NCBI GenBank assembly: GCA_023384455.1
Contig: JAHDWH010000035.1
Location: forward strand, 1 to 37,019
Origin: Caldilineaceae bacterium
Lineage (GTDB): Bacteria > Chloroflexota > Anaerolineae > Caldilineales > Caldilineaceae
DNA length: 37,019 bases
Reading direction: 5' to 3'
Part shown: piece after piece, positions 8,412-17,075 of the stretch
How the letters are laid out: each line of letters starts with the position of its first letter
Position numbering within the stretch: the first letter of the stretch is position 1
The notes under the pieces: model-generated
The model's database searches: none
What the model saw: the letters and a program-made list of their open reading frames with translations, nothing else
What the model was told of the DNA's origin: nothing
Program-made: the position numbers and the translations under genes

Positions 8412-10442
8412 ATGACTAGGTACCAATACAACAGAATGGCGGTTATAGCCCTGCTCTTGACTTTGCTTTTGGCTCTGTCTGGGTGGGCCTCCCTTACATT
8501 GGTGGCCGCACCGACCGAAGATGTGTCGTCGGCCATTCCCCTGGCCGTGGCTGAGTTTAGCTGTGGGGATGTGACCGAGATCCCCCAGGCCGAGTGCCAG
8601 GCCTTGGTGGCCCTCTATACGGCCACGGGTGGGGAGAACTGGACCCACAAGACAGACTGGCTGCAAACCAACACCCCATGTGGGTGGTATGGGGTTTCGT
8701 GCAGCGGGGGTCGGGTCAGCAGGCTGTCGTTGTACGAGAATAAATTGGTGGGCGCGCTGCCGCCGGAGATCGGCAACCTCACGGCCCTGACCTCGCTCAC
8801 CTTGAGCAACAACCAATTGACCAGCCTGCCGTCCCAGATCGGCAACCTGATCGCTCTCTCCTGGCTCAACTTGGGCAGAAACCAATTGACCAGCCTTCCA
8901 TCCGAGATCGGGAACCTGACCTCCTTGACCGGCCTGGGGCTGGCCGACAATCAACTGACCACCTTGCCCTCCACCATCGGCGGGCTCTCCAAGGTGCAGT
9001 GGTTCAACCTTTCCAACAACCTGCTGACCAGCCTGCCCACCCAGATCGGCTCCCTCCCCGCGCTGATGGAACTCTATCTGGACGGCAATCAACTGGCTAC
9101 TTTGCCTGCGGAGGTGGGCAACCTGACCAAGCTGGAATATCTGCATCTGCACGGCAATCCCTTGACCGGTACAGTCCCTGCCTTTCTCCCCAACCTGACC
9201 GCTCTGGGCGTGGGCGAGTGGTTCTTCTCCAGCCCCTTCAGCTTCTACAACACGGGCTGGTGCGAGCCGGCGTCCGGCCCGGTGACGAACTGGTTGGCGA
9301 CGATCGAGTATGCGGGCACCGGGCTGATCTGCGGCCAGCCGGCCGGCGGGATCAGCGGCCAGGTCACCTTGGCCACGGGGATGGGGGCAGCCGTCAGCCA
9401 CGGGCCCGAGGTAGCCGCCCCGGGCATCCAGGTCACCCTCTACCGTCCCCTGGCCGGGGAAGAGGGGCACCAGGAAGGCCAGTCGTGGTTGACGGTCTTC
9501 CACGCCCTCACCGGGCCAGACGGCATGTATGCCTTTGACGGTCTGGGCCAGGGGATCGACTATCGGGTCCACTTCATGGACCCGGCGGGGCGCTACGCTG
9601 CCCAATACTACGACAACAAGTTCCAACGGGATCAGTCCATGCCGGTGACGGTCACCCTGGGCCAGGTACGTTCAGGCGTGAACGCAGTGTTGCGTCTGCC
9701 CGTGCCCCCGGCGGTGGATGTGGAGAGCGGCGGCGCGGTGACCTTCAACCCGGACGGCACGGCCAACATCGGCCAATGGCGGGGCAGACGAACGCCCATC
9801 ACCATCACCCTGCCGGTCACCTGTACCGGCGGCATAACGCCCACGGATGTGGCCCTGGTGATGACCCCGCCAGGGACAAACTATCCCATGACCGGGATCG
9901 GGAACAACCTCTACCGGGCCACCATCCCGGCCGGGGAGGTGGCCGCGGCCGCCCTCAGGGTCTCCTATAAATGTGAAGGGAATGCCCAGGAGACGCCCGT
10001 GGGCCAGATCACCCTCTACGATCCCAGCGGCATCATCACCGATGCCCAGAGCGGACAGCCTGTGGTGGGGGCCACAGTGACCCTCTACAAGGTGCCCGGC
10101 TGGCTGCCCCGCACCGGCCCCACGGACACCCGGCCCAATACCTGCGAATCCAACCTGTCCAAGACGGGGGGCGCGGCCTGGAGCCAACCCGCCCCCACAG
10201 CGCTGGGGCTGATCGCCAACCCCGAGGTCATGGGCATTTCGCCCCAGATCGCCCAGCAACAGACCAACGAGATCGGCTACTACGGCTGGGATGTGGCCGA
10301 GGGCTGCTGGTATGTGAAGGTGACCGCGTCGGGCTACGCCGCCCTCACCAGCCCAGTGGTGGGCGTACCCCCGGAGGTCACGGACCTGGATCTGGTGTTG
10401 GCACCGATTCAGGAGATCTATCTGCCCTTGGTGATGCGGTAA
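8412..10442 (+). CDS. Secreted leucine-rich-repeat protein with carboxypeptidase-regulatory-like domains
   Basis: 676 residues. A signal peptide (residues 1-32) is followed by a plant-type LRR N-cap with paired Cys (NW...DW...PCGWYGVSC, about 75-98). Seven LRR units of about 23 residues follow (about 100-265), pattern LxxLxLxxNQLTSLPxxIGNL. Two beta-sandwich domains resembling carboxypeptidase-regulatory-like/SdrD-B folds then occur at about 313-435 (GGISGQVTL...VTLYRP) and about 535-665 (GIITDAQSGQPVVGATVTLY). The C-terminus is EIYLPLVMR, like the tail of the preceding protein. ATG 8412 has an excellent RBS (AAGAAGGAGA, seven-base spacer). It is probably an extracellular protein-protein or glycan-binding scaffold. 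It is the second of three adjacent exported-protein genes, and hairpins on both sides suggest partly independent transcripts. Confidence 0.88.
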   Translation: MTRYQYNRMAVIALLLTLLLALSGWASLTLVAAPTEDVSSAIPLAVAEFSCGDVTEIPQAECQALVALYTATGGENWTHKTDWLQTNTPCGWYGVSCSGGRVSRLSLYENKLVGALPPEIGNLTALTSLTLSNNQLTSLPSQIGNLIALSWLNLGRNQLTSLPSEIGNLTSLTGLGLADNQLTTLPSTIGGLSKVQWFNLSNNLLTSLPTQIGSLPALMELYLDGNQLATLPAEVGNLTKLEYLHLHGNPLTGTVPAFLPNLTALGVGEWFFSSPFSFYNTGWCEPASGPVTNWLATIEYAGTGLICGQPAGGISGQVTLATGMGAAVSHGPEVAAPGIQVTLYRPLAGEEGHQEGQSWLTVFHALTGPDGMYAFDGLGQGIDYRVHFMDPAGRYAAQYYDNKFQRDQSMPVTVTLGQVRSGVNAVLRLPVPPAVDVESGGAVTFNPDGTANIGQWRGRRTPITITLPVTCTGGITPTDVALVMTPPGTNYPMTGIGNNLYRATIPAGEVAAAALRVSYKCEGNAQETPVGQITLYDPSGIITDAQSGQPVVGATVTLYKVPGWLPRTGPTDTRPNTCESNLSKTGGAAWSQPAPTALGLIANPEVMGISPQIAQQQTNEIGYYGWDVAEGCWYVKVTASGYAALTSPVVGVPPEVTDLDLVLAPIQEIYLPLVMR

Positions 10443-10447
10443 AAGAA

Positions 10448-10494
10448 GGCGGGTGGGGCGCTCTGCACAGGCTGCCCTACCCGCCTGGGGTTTT
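10448..10494 (+). terminator. Probable rho-independent terminator after the LRR gene
   Basis: Arms GGCGGGTGGGGC (10448-10459) and GCCCTACCCGCC (10474-10485) pair with one mismatch, followed by TGGGGTTTT. It starts 5 bp after the stop codon. Confidence 0.6.
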
Positions 10495-10539
10495 GGTCGG
10501 CCTGCGCCGACCACCCTATCTTTGAAAGGAGAACATCCT

Positions 10540-13500
10540 ATGCTCTGTGTTCGTTTCTCTTCCCAACCTGTCCAAGTACCTGTTCTGGGCGGCGGCTTTC
10601 CGCTCTCTTCCCTCTCCTCCCTCTCCTCCCTCTTGTTCCTGCTTGTGACGGTCATGCTGTGGGCGATGGTACCGCCGATGCCGGTGCAGGCCCAGTCTGG
10701 TGGGCAGACGGAAGGGGTACCTGTCCATGCGGGGGATGGGACTGTCGTCCTGCAGGGATGGGAAGAGGCCCCTTTGCCCATCTATCTACCCCTGATCCTC
10801 AAGGGGCAGAGCACAGGATCTGCCCAGGTGACCCCAGAGCAGGGCGGCGAGGCCGGCTACACGCCGAGCCAACTCCATGTCAAGATCCCTGCCGGCGCTG
10901 TGATCGGCCAGAGTACACTGCGCATCATCCCGGCTAGGGCGGCTCCGCCGGCGGGCCTGTCGGATCTGAACCTGCTGGCCGAGATCGAGTTGCGAGATGC
11001 GTCGGGCCAGTTGGTCATATCCCTGGGCCAGCCTGCCCTGGTCCAGTTTAGCTACGCCAACGTGGATCTGGGCCTGATCGACGAGAGCAGCCTGGCCATC
11101 CACACCCAGGACGGGGACGGGGTTTGGGTCAAACTGCCCACGGATCTGGACAGGGGCAGCCGCACAGCCAGCGCCACGGTCAGCCACTTCTCCCCTTTTG
11201 GTCTCTTTGGCTCCCCCCTGGTGGATGATGTTCACGCTCTGGCCCTGACTGTGGACGCCCGGGGCACGGTGATCTGGTTCGATTTCGAAACCTTCAAAAT
11301 CCTGCAGAAGTCGCCCGGTGCGCTGAATTCCACAGTCCGCTCGGATCTGGCGGGCGTTCACGCCCTGCATGGCTATGGAGATCTGGACATAGATCGGGCC
11401 ACGGATACCCTATACTTCACTAACGGCCAGCGGGTCTACCGGATCGAGCCAAACGGGCCACCGGTGGCCATCTACTCCCCAAATGTGCCGGGCGGGGAGA
11501 TTGTCATCAACGGACTCAGCTTCAATCCCGGTGACGGCACCCTCTACGTGGCCACGGATCACCACGCGTTCCAGATGGACCCGGCCACAGGCGAGCAGAT
11601 CCGCGGTCTGAACTGTTTCCGCTTGGGGGGTGTCTGTCTGGATGCTGGGGTTGTGGATTTCCGGGACGTGGTCGTGGATGCAGAGGGACGGGTCTACGCA
11701 ACCACCCGGGAGCCGGCCCGGGGCAGCGTCACCTTCAGCGATTGGGGCAACCTCTACTATTGGGAGAATGGCTGGCTGCCCGTGGCCTATGGCTTCGCCG
11801 ATCCCCAGGGGCTGGCTGCGGATGATGCAGGCAATGTCTACGTCGCCAACTTTCGGGGTGACGCCATTTCCGTGGTCTCCGGCGCGGATCCCCAGGTGGT
11901 GGGGGTCATGCGTAACATACCCTTCCCTCTCTCCCTGGCCGTATGGGGCAACACCCTGGTGACCAGAGCCTCCAGAACCATCTCTGCCCTGCCCCTGACC
12001 CGGCGGGATGGCCTGCCCCACTCCCTGGAGGTCGCGTCTATCTCCCCAGCAGGGAGTCTCTCCGGCCAGGGTAGCCATGTCGTCGTCCAGGTCAGCGATC
12101 CGGATCCCATCCCCGCCCACAATGTGCTGCGGGTGGGGGATCGGGTCATCCACGAGATCGCTTCCTTCGCCCAGGACAGCATCCTCTACCAGCTTCCTAT
12201 CGAATTGACGCCCACCACTGTGGCCAGAAATCTATCAATCCCATCGGGCGGGTATCGCTTCTCCGTCGGGGCATCCCACTTCTCCCAGGGCAGCTTGCGT
12301 GTGCCAATGCCAGGCAAATGGCACTTTGCCCAATGGTACATCACCGATACCATCGGCGTGGCCCAAGGCGATTGGCTGGTCTGGACCATTTCGCCCGGCT
12401 CATCCCTGCAGTCCCTGTCGTCAAAGGAAGCCCTGTTTCCACCGTGGAATGGCAGCCGGGGTTCCTGGCTAACCTACCAGTTCAACCAACTGGGCCGCTT
12501 CACCTTCACCGTCACAGAGACCAACGGCATCAGCCTCACCCGCTATGTAGAGGTTACCCGCACTGGCCCTGGGAATCTGGGCGGCAGCGCCAACATCGAC
12601 CCTGTCCAGGGTGGCGTGGTCTTCAGCCAGGGCGTACGTGTGGAGATCCCGCCGGGTGCGCTGCCGGGCAGCGCTGTCTACACCATCACCGTCAGCAACC
12701 GGCGTATGGATAACCCTGGACCGGACAGCCAGACCATCATGGGCTACCAATACACAGTAAAGTTTGAGCCGGAGCCGATCGAACTGTACAAGGATATTGT
12801 GCTGCACCTGCCCTATGATCCTGCGGCCTTGCCCGAAGATCCCCGGGCCGCCCTCTTCGACCCGGAGCTGGAAGACTTTATCCCCCTGGATGCCCAGGTG
12901 GCGGATGGTTATGTCTCCATCACCCTCTTCGCCGGCCGGTACGAGGACCCATCGACTGTGGCCGGGGCTGGGGAGAGCCGAGGCGCACAGCCCCGATCCG
13001 CTGACTATTGGGGACAGCGGTTGGTGGGCGCCATCAACAATGTGGGCAAAAGCCTCTGGTGGGTGGTGGGGTTGCCCAACGAGAAGGTGGAAAACGCCTA
13101 CTTTGTCGTACTCTACAACACACGAGATGGTGTGTCCGAGGCCTATGCCCAGAAGCTGCTGGACGCCCTGCTCTACTCCCGAGCAGTCTTCGATATCCAG
13201 GGCTACACCCAGCCCAGCGGCCAGGTGATCGTCAAGATCGCCCCCTGGCTGACCAAAGGTACCCAGTCCGAGGGCTTTGTGCCCGGCATCGGCACCCTGG
13301 GCAACTGGTACATGTTCTTCAACGACCAGTTGAGCGACGACGAGATCAAGGTCACAGCGGCCCATGAATACTTCCACATTTTGCAGAAGGAGAATATGTC
13401 CGCGGGGGCACGCTTTATCACGGCGCCCACCTGGTGGCTGGAGGGCACGGCAACGTGGGCCGAATATCTGGTCTATCCCGACATTAAGAGCTACCACATG

Positions 13501-14403
13501 CGCATCGAGGCCGGCGGAGACTTTGTCAACATACCCTTTCCTGGTGGTTGGGGATCCCTGGATGCCAATCAGCAGTATGCCACGGTGGCTTTCGCCATCT
13601 ATCTGGAGAAGAAAGTCGGAGGCAACACCATCAAGCAGATATTCGGCAATCTGGGGGTCAACACCAACCTTGAGGAAGCCCTGACCAGTGTCGTGGGGGA
13701 TCTTGCTCCCTTCTACACAGAGTTTGCTATGGACTACTGGCAGCAGAACTACACCCCAGCCGAGGAGTGGAACCTGATCAACTTCATCCCCATCCAGCGG
13801 TTGACCTCGGCAGAAACCCCAATCGATTTTGACGGTGGCGGGCTGACCTCGTATTTGACCAAGATTTATAGCAGTGGACAAGGCCTGCCGCCGTCATTCA
13901 CCCAGGCCAGCGGAAGTCTGCTCCGGGCAGAGACTATGTGCGAGGGGGAGGCCGGCGCTGTGGTCCACCTGCTGAATGCAGAGCGCAAGACGATTCTGGC
14001 CACCTTCCGCAACGATGCGGATCCCATCCCCAGCCACAAACTTTCACCCTTGGCCACCTACGATCTGAGAAACCCGCTCTATCTGCTCTTTGTCAATGCC
14101 CGACCCCAGTATTGCAGCGTAACTATGGTCCTGGAGACGCCGACCCTGTCCACCCTCTCCCCAAGTATCATGTCCAAGGGCGATATCAAGGTAGTGGAGA
14201 TTCGAGGGGATGGCTTTGGCAATGAAGCCGGGAGCGTCAGCGTCAGTGGGCTGGACGCCACAGCGGAGGTGGTGAGCTGGCAGAAGGACCGCGTGTTCGT
14301 GACTATCGGACTGGAAGATCCGGAGCAGATCGGAACTCTGAACGTTCGGGTGGTCCACGCAGAGGGGATCAGCAGCAATGCCGGACGCGTGACGGTGGAA
14401 TGA
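10540..14403 (+). CDS. Secreted multidomain protein with beta-propeller, HExxH metallopeptidase-like and IPT/TIG domains
   Basis: 1287 residues. ATG 10540 follows GAAAGGAGAA with a seven-base spacer. An export signal with a Ser/Leu repeat ends near VQAQ (about residue 50). An IYLPLILK motif follows at residues 81-88. Two ZU5-like beta domains (about 95-225 and 685-800; pattern VxIPxGAxxG) flank an NHL/SMP-30-like propeller region (about 227-495). A zinc-peptidase-like module follows: AAHEYFHILQ gives HExxH at 942-946, and WWLEGTATWAE puts a likely third ligand at E968, the gluzincin arrangement. The C-terminus (about 1205-1287) is an IPT/TIG-type Ig fold. I infer an extracellular protease or a protease-derived binding protein; the M-family cannot be named. 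The intact HExxH and downstream Glu argue for activity. Confidence 0.82.
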   Translation: MLCVRFSSQPVQVPVLGGGFPLSSLSSLSSLLFLLVTVMLWAMVPPMPVQAQSGGQTEGVPVHAGDGTVVLQGWEEAPLPIYLPLILKGQSTGSAQVTPEQGGEAGYTPSQLHVKIPAGAVIGQSTLRIIPARAAPPAGLSDLNLLAEIELRDASGQLVISLGQPALVQFSYANVDLGLIDESSLAIHTQDGDGVWVKLPTDLDRGSRTASATVSHFSPFGLFGSPLVDDVHALALTVDARGTVIWFDFETFKILQKSPGALNSTVRSDLAGVHALHGYGDLDIDRATDTLYFTNGQRVYRIEPNGPPVAIYSPNVPGGEIVINGLSFNPGDGTLYVATDHHAFQMDPATGEQIRGLNCFRLGGVCLDAGVVDFRDVVVDAEGRVYATTREPARGSVTFSDWGNLYYWENGWLPVAYGFADPQGLAADDAGNVYVANFRGDAISVVSGADPQVVGVMRNIPFPLSLAVWGNTLVTRASRTISALPLTRRDGLPHSLEVASISPAGSLSGQGSHVVVQVSDPDPIPAHNVLRVGDRVIHEIASFAQDSILYQLPIELTPTTVARNLSIPSGGYRFSVGASHFSQGSLRVPMPGKWHFAQWYITDTIGVAQGDWLVWTISPGSSLQSLSSKEALFPPWNGSRGSWLTYQFNQLGRFTFTVTETNGISLTRYVEVTRTGPGNLGGSANIDPVQGGVVFSQGVRVEIPPGALPGSAVYTITVSNRRMDNPGPDSQTIMGYQYTVKFEPEPIELYKDIVLHLPYDPAALPEDPRAALFDPELEDFIPLDAQVADGYVSITLFAGRYEDPSTVAGAGESRGAQPRSADYWGQRLVGAINNVGKSLWWVVGLPNEKVENAYFVVLYNTRDGVSEAYAQKLLDALLYSRAVFDIQGYTQPSGQVIVKIAPWLTKGTQSEGFVPGIGTLGNWYMFFNDQLSDDEIKVTAAHEYFHILQKENMSAGARFITAPTWWLEGTATWAEYLVYPDIKSYHMRIEAGGDFVNIPFPGGWGSLDANQQYATVAFAIYLEKKVGGNTIKQIFGNLGVNTNLEEALTSVVGDLAPFYTEFAMDYWQQNYTPAEEWNLINFIPIQRLTSAETPIDFDGGGLTSYLTKIYSSGQGLPPSFTQASGSLLRAETMCEGEAGAVVHLLNAERKTILATFRNDADPIPSHKLSPLATYDLRNPLYLLFVNARPQYCSVTMVLETPTLSTLSPSIMSKGDIKVVEIRGDGFGNEAGSVSVSGLDATAEVVSWQKDRVFVTIGLEDPEQIGTLNVRVVHAEGISSNAGRVTVE
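10603..10634 (+). repeat. 9-bp microsatellite-like repeat in a signal-peptide region
   Basis: About three units of CTCTCCTCC type encode SSLSSLSSL just before the hydrophobic core of the export signal. The length is a multiple of three, so slippage by a unit would keep the frame and change the signal length. Confidence 0.6.
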
Positions 14404-14426
14404 CCTGTCTTGTCGGTGAGTAAACG

Positions 14427-14454
14427 TTCACAATACCCATATCTATGATATGAT
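14427..14454 (+). promoter_or_regulatory. Sigma70-type promoter for the acyl-CoA synthetase gene
   Basis: TTCACA (14427-14432), 16-bp spacer, TATGAT (14449-14454): five of six consensus bases in each box. It lies in the 135-bp gap before ATG 14539, in an AT-richer patch. Confidence 0.5.
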
Positions 14455-14538
14455 CTTAAAGACTGCTCAAAACTCAGGATAATGTTCCTGATAACGCTTC
14501 GACTTTCTTGTCTACTGTGTGGAGGCAGACGAAACCCT

Positions 14539-16341
14539 ATGAACTTCCAACACCTGGCGGTGATGATCGCCCAAAGCGCCCAAAAGTATGCCGATCAACC
14601 GGCGATGAATGCCTACTATGCCAACGGAGAGGGCGCGCACCCTGGCCCGATCTCCTATGCCGAGATGTATAGGCGCATCCGCACCATCGGCCGGGCCCTG
14701 CTTTCCTTGGGCGTGCAGCCGGGTGACCGTATTGGCATCTTCGCCCCCAACTGTTCGGAATGGACGCTGGTTGACTTTGGCATCCTCAGCGTACGCGCCG
14801 TTCCCGTGCCCATCTACGCCACCAACACCCGGCAGCAGGCCGCCTATATCATCGACGAAACGGAGATGACCCTGCTCTTTGTGGGCGACCAGGAAGCCTA
14901 TGCCAAAATCGCCATCGACCCGGACCGCTCTCCCGCTCTGCGCACCCTCATTGTCTTTGATGAAGGGGATGCGGAAGAAGAGACACCACTTCACGCGCCG
15001 GATCTTCACTTTGGCCAATTTCTCCAGTTGGGCGCGGATACGCATCTGGATGGATCCCTGGATGGCCGTCTGGCCGAGGCTGGCCCGGACGAACTGGCGA
15101 CCATCATCTATACTTCCGGCACAACCGGCGAGCCAAAGGGGGTGATGCTGACCCATGCCAACCTGTTGCACCAGTTCAAGGCGCTGGACGGACAATTTCA
15201 CGTTGGGCCTGGCGACCGCTCCCTGTGCTTCTTACCCCTCAGCCACGTCTACGAACGAAGCTGGTCCTATTATATCTTCCACACCGGGGCGGAAAACTAC
15301 TATCTGACTGATTCCAAGGCTGTGATAGCCGGCATGCAGGCGGTGAAGCCGACGGTGATGGTCAGCGTGCCCCGCCTCTACGAGAAGATATTTGCCGCCG
15401 CCCATCATGGCCTGGAAGAGGGATCCGGGCTGAAAAAGAAGCTCTTTCACTGGGCGCTGGGCGTGGGGTTCGACTATCAGCTTCGGCGCAAGGAGGATCG
15501 CCCCATAGGTGTGGGGCTGACGCTGCAGCAGGGTCTGGCGGACCGGCTGGTGCTCTCCAAGATTCGGACGATTGTGGGCGGGGACAAGAAGTTCTTTTCC
15601 GCTGGCGGCGCGCCCCTGGCCCCTTCCATCGAGGAATTCTTTTTCGCCGCGGGGCTGCTGATCTGTGAAGGCTACGGCCTTACCGAAACCTCACCCATGG
15701 TTACCTGCAACACGCCCAACGCGTTCAAATTCGGCACGGTGGGTCGCCCGATTGTCGATTGCCAGGTGAAGATCGCCGCCAACGGCGAAATTCTGGTCAA
15801 GAGCCCCAGCGTCACCCAGGGCTATTATCGGAAGCCTGAGGCGACTGCGGCTGCCTTCGTCGATGGCTGGTTCCACACAGGGGATGTGGGCGAGTTTGAC
15901 GACGAGGGGTTTCTGCGCATTACAGACCGCATCAAGGACCTGATCATTACATCCGGCGGCAAGAATGTGGCGCCCCAACATATCGAGACCGTACTGGCCC
16001 AGGACTATTTTATCGAGCAATCGATTGCGATTGGAGACCGACGCAAGTACATCAGCGTCCTGATCGTGCCGAATTTCGTCGCCCTGGAAGAGTACGCGGC
16101 CGGGCAGGGGATCACTTGGCAGACACGCCAGGAGCTGGTGGATCACCCCACAATTGTGGCCTTCTATCAATCCCACATCGACCACTATTCACAGGAATTG
16201 GCCCCGTTTGAGCAGGTGAAAGCCTTCACTTTGCTGCCTGCGCCGTTGACACAGGAAGGGGGCGAAATCACCCCTTCGCAAAAAACCCGACGTCGGGCGG
16301 TCATGGCGAAGTACGCCCACCTGATCGAGGCGATGTACTAA
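14539..16341 (+). CDS. Long-chain acyl-CoA synthetase (AMP-forming, FadD15-like)
   Basis: 600 residues. It activates fatty acids to acyl-CoA with ATP through an acyl-adenylate. The family motifs are complete: the phosphate-binding loop IIYTSGTTGEPKG at about residues 189-201, YGLTETSP at about 378, and GWFHTGDVG with RITDRIKDLIITSGGKNVAP at about 444-480. Length and motif spacing fit the long-chain subgroup (COG1022) better than short-chain ligases. ATG 14539 aligns with the usual N-terminus, but its GGAGG is 13 bases upstream; ATG 14482 would add 19 unlikely residues. The gene stands alone on the plus strand, and its last 153 bases overlap the antisense tail of the truncated DUF4058 gene. 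Confidence 0.92.
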   Translation: MNFQHLAVMIAQSAQKYADQPAMNAYYANGEGAHPGPISYAEMYRRIRTIGRALLSLGVQPGDRIGIFAPNCSEWTLVDFGILSVRAVPVPIYATNTRQQAAYIIDETEMTLLFVGDQEAYAKIAIDPDRSPALRTLIVFDEGDAEEETPLHAPDLHFGQFLQLGADTHLDGSLDGRLAEAGPDELATIIYTSGTTGEPKGVMLTHANLLHQFKALDGQFHVGPGDRSLCFLPLSHVYERSWSYYIFHTGAENYYLTDSKAVIAGMQAVKPTVMVSVPRLYEKIFAAAHHGLEEGSGLKKKLFHWALGVGFDYQLRRKEDRPIGVGLTLQQGLADRLVLSKIRTIVGGDKKFFSAGGAPLAPSIEEFFFAAGLLICEGYGLTETSPMVTCNTPNAFKFGTVGRPIVDCQVKIAANGEILVKSPSVTQGYYRKPEATAAAFVDGWFHTGDVGEFDDEGFLRITDRIKDLIITSGGKNVAPQHIETVLAQDYFIEQSIAIGDRRKYISVLIVPNFVALEEYAAGQGITWQTRQELVDHPTIVAFYQSHIDHYSQELAPFEQVKAFTLLPAPLTQEGGEITPSQKTRRRAVMAKYAHLIEAMY

Positions 16342-16920
16342 ACCTACAATTCGCACATTGAGAATCGAATGGGGAGACAAGACACGAATTGAGCTGACCA
16401 TATAGCGCCACCCGGCTGGTTCGTCGCTGTAGACAAGCCGGGCCAGTGTCGTGGGCGGCCCCTCGCCCAGCAGATCGATCTCCACCAGATTCACCTGAGA
16501 GTTGCGGATGTCGTCCTGCTTGCGCAGGTACTTCAACCGATCCTCGCCGGTTTTGTTAGCAGGACTCAGCACCTCAATCAGCGTCACCACCTCGCCGCTG
16601 GGGTGGTGGATGATTTCGAGAAAGGGCACACGCCGTTCTTCCTCCAACAGCGCAATCGTCGTCGGTTCGTCGGCTACCAGCAGACCCCCGGCGACCGCTT
16701 CGCCGTAGGCTGCCGGGGCCGAACGTATGAGCAGCACATCGGGAATGTACCCCCGTCGCAGGCTGGACAACTCCACCCGTTCACCGATGCGGGCGATATA
16801 TTTGGGGCGTAGCTGGGGTTGCAGCGCTTCGGCGCTATAGGCAATCAATCGCTGGTGCAGATCGGGCCAAGTCTGGGGGTTTTCGAGATAGGGGTCCATA
16901 CCCGGAAAAGGACTGGGCAT
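16189..16920 (-). CDS. DUF4058 paralogue, 3'-truncated copy with a non-homologous tail
   Basis: The frame gives 243 residues. Residues 1-174 align without a gap to the complete DUF4058 gene next door (constant offset of 929 bp, 16399-16920 against 17328-17849), including the start codon and the AAAGGAG-type RBS. After WRYMVS homology stops. The last 70 residues or so come from sequence antisense to the 3' end of the acyl-CoA synthetase gene, so the normal C-terminal part (VLDLPAVF...YDLLIDY) is missing. It is probably a decaying duplicate although the frame is open. DUF4058 has no settled function. The segment LIEVLSPANK...VNLVEIDLL faintly recalls PD-(D/E)XK/Uma2-type nuclease cores, which is speculative. 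Confidence 0.65.
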   Translation of the reverse strand: MPSPFPGMDPYLENPQTWPDLHQRLIAYSAEALQPQLRPKYIARIGERVELSSLRRGYIPDVLLIRSAPAAYGEAVAGGLLVADEPTTIALLEEERRVPFLEIIHHPSGEVVTLIEVLSPANKTGEDRLKYLRKQDDIRNSQVNLVEIDLLGEGPPTTLARLVYSDEPAGWRYMVSSIRVLSPHSILNVRIVGLVHRLDQVGVLRHDRPTSGFLRRGDFAPFLCQRRRQQSEGFHLLKRGQFL

Positions 16921-16935
16921 TGGCGGCTCCTTTTC
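16399..16935. repeat. Duplication unit, copy 1 (partner 17328-17864)
   Basis: Ungapped match at a 929-bp offset. By eye the central 278 bp (16541-16818 and 17470-17747) are identical, including synonymous positions, while both ends have diverged. That is a gene-conversion-like mosaic. Confidence 0.8.
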
Positions 16936-16997
16936 TGTACCATACAGCAATGAAAAGCGGATGCAGATTTACGCAGAAACCGCCGATGTAGTAGATT

Positions 16998-17038
16998 AAA
17001 ATCCGTGTAAATCCGTCCTATCCGTGCAAATCCGTGTC
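16998..17038. repeat. Short ATCCGTG-type tandem repeat
   Basis: Four degenerate units of about 10 bp (AAATCCGTGT type) in the gap between the two DUF4058 genes. There is no coding potential. Confidence 0.6.
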
Positions 17039-17075
17039 CTTGTTTTTAGGGCAGTCGTCATTGATACGGATTCTA

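Noticed and set aside
8711..9205. Tandem DNA repeat as a mobile or phase-variable element
   Set aside because: The roughly 69-bp periodicity is the LRR unit of the protein; units differ at many positions, so recent slippage is unlikely.
12469..13881. 470-codon open frame on the minus strand inside the propeller/peptidase gene
   Set aside because: It is antisense to a well-supported gene, has no RBS and a composition typical of a shadow frame in GC-rich DNA.
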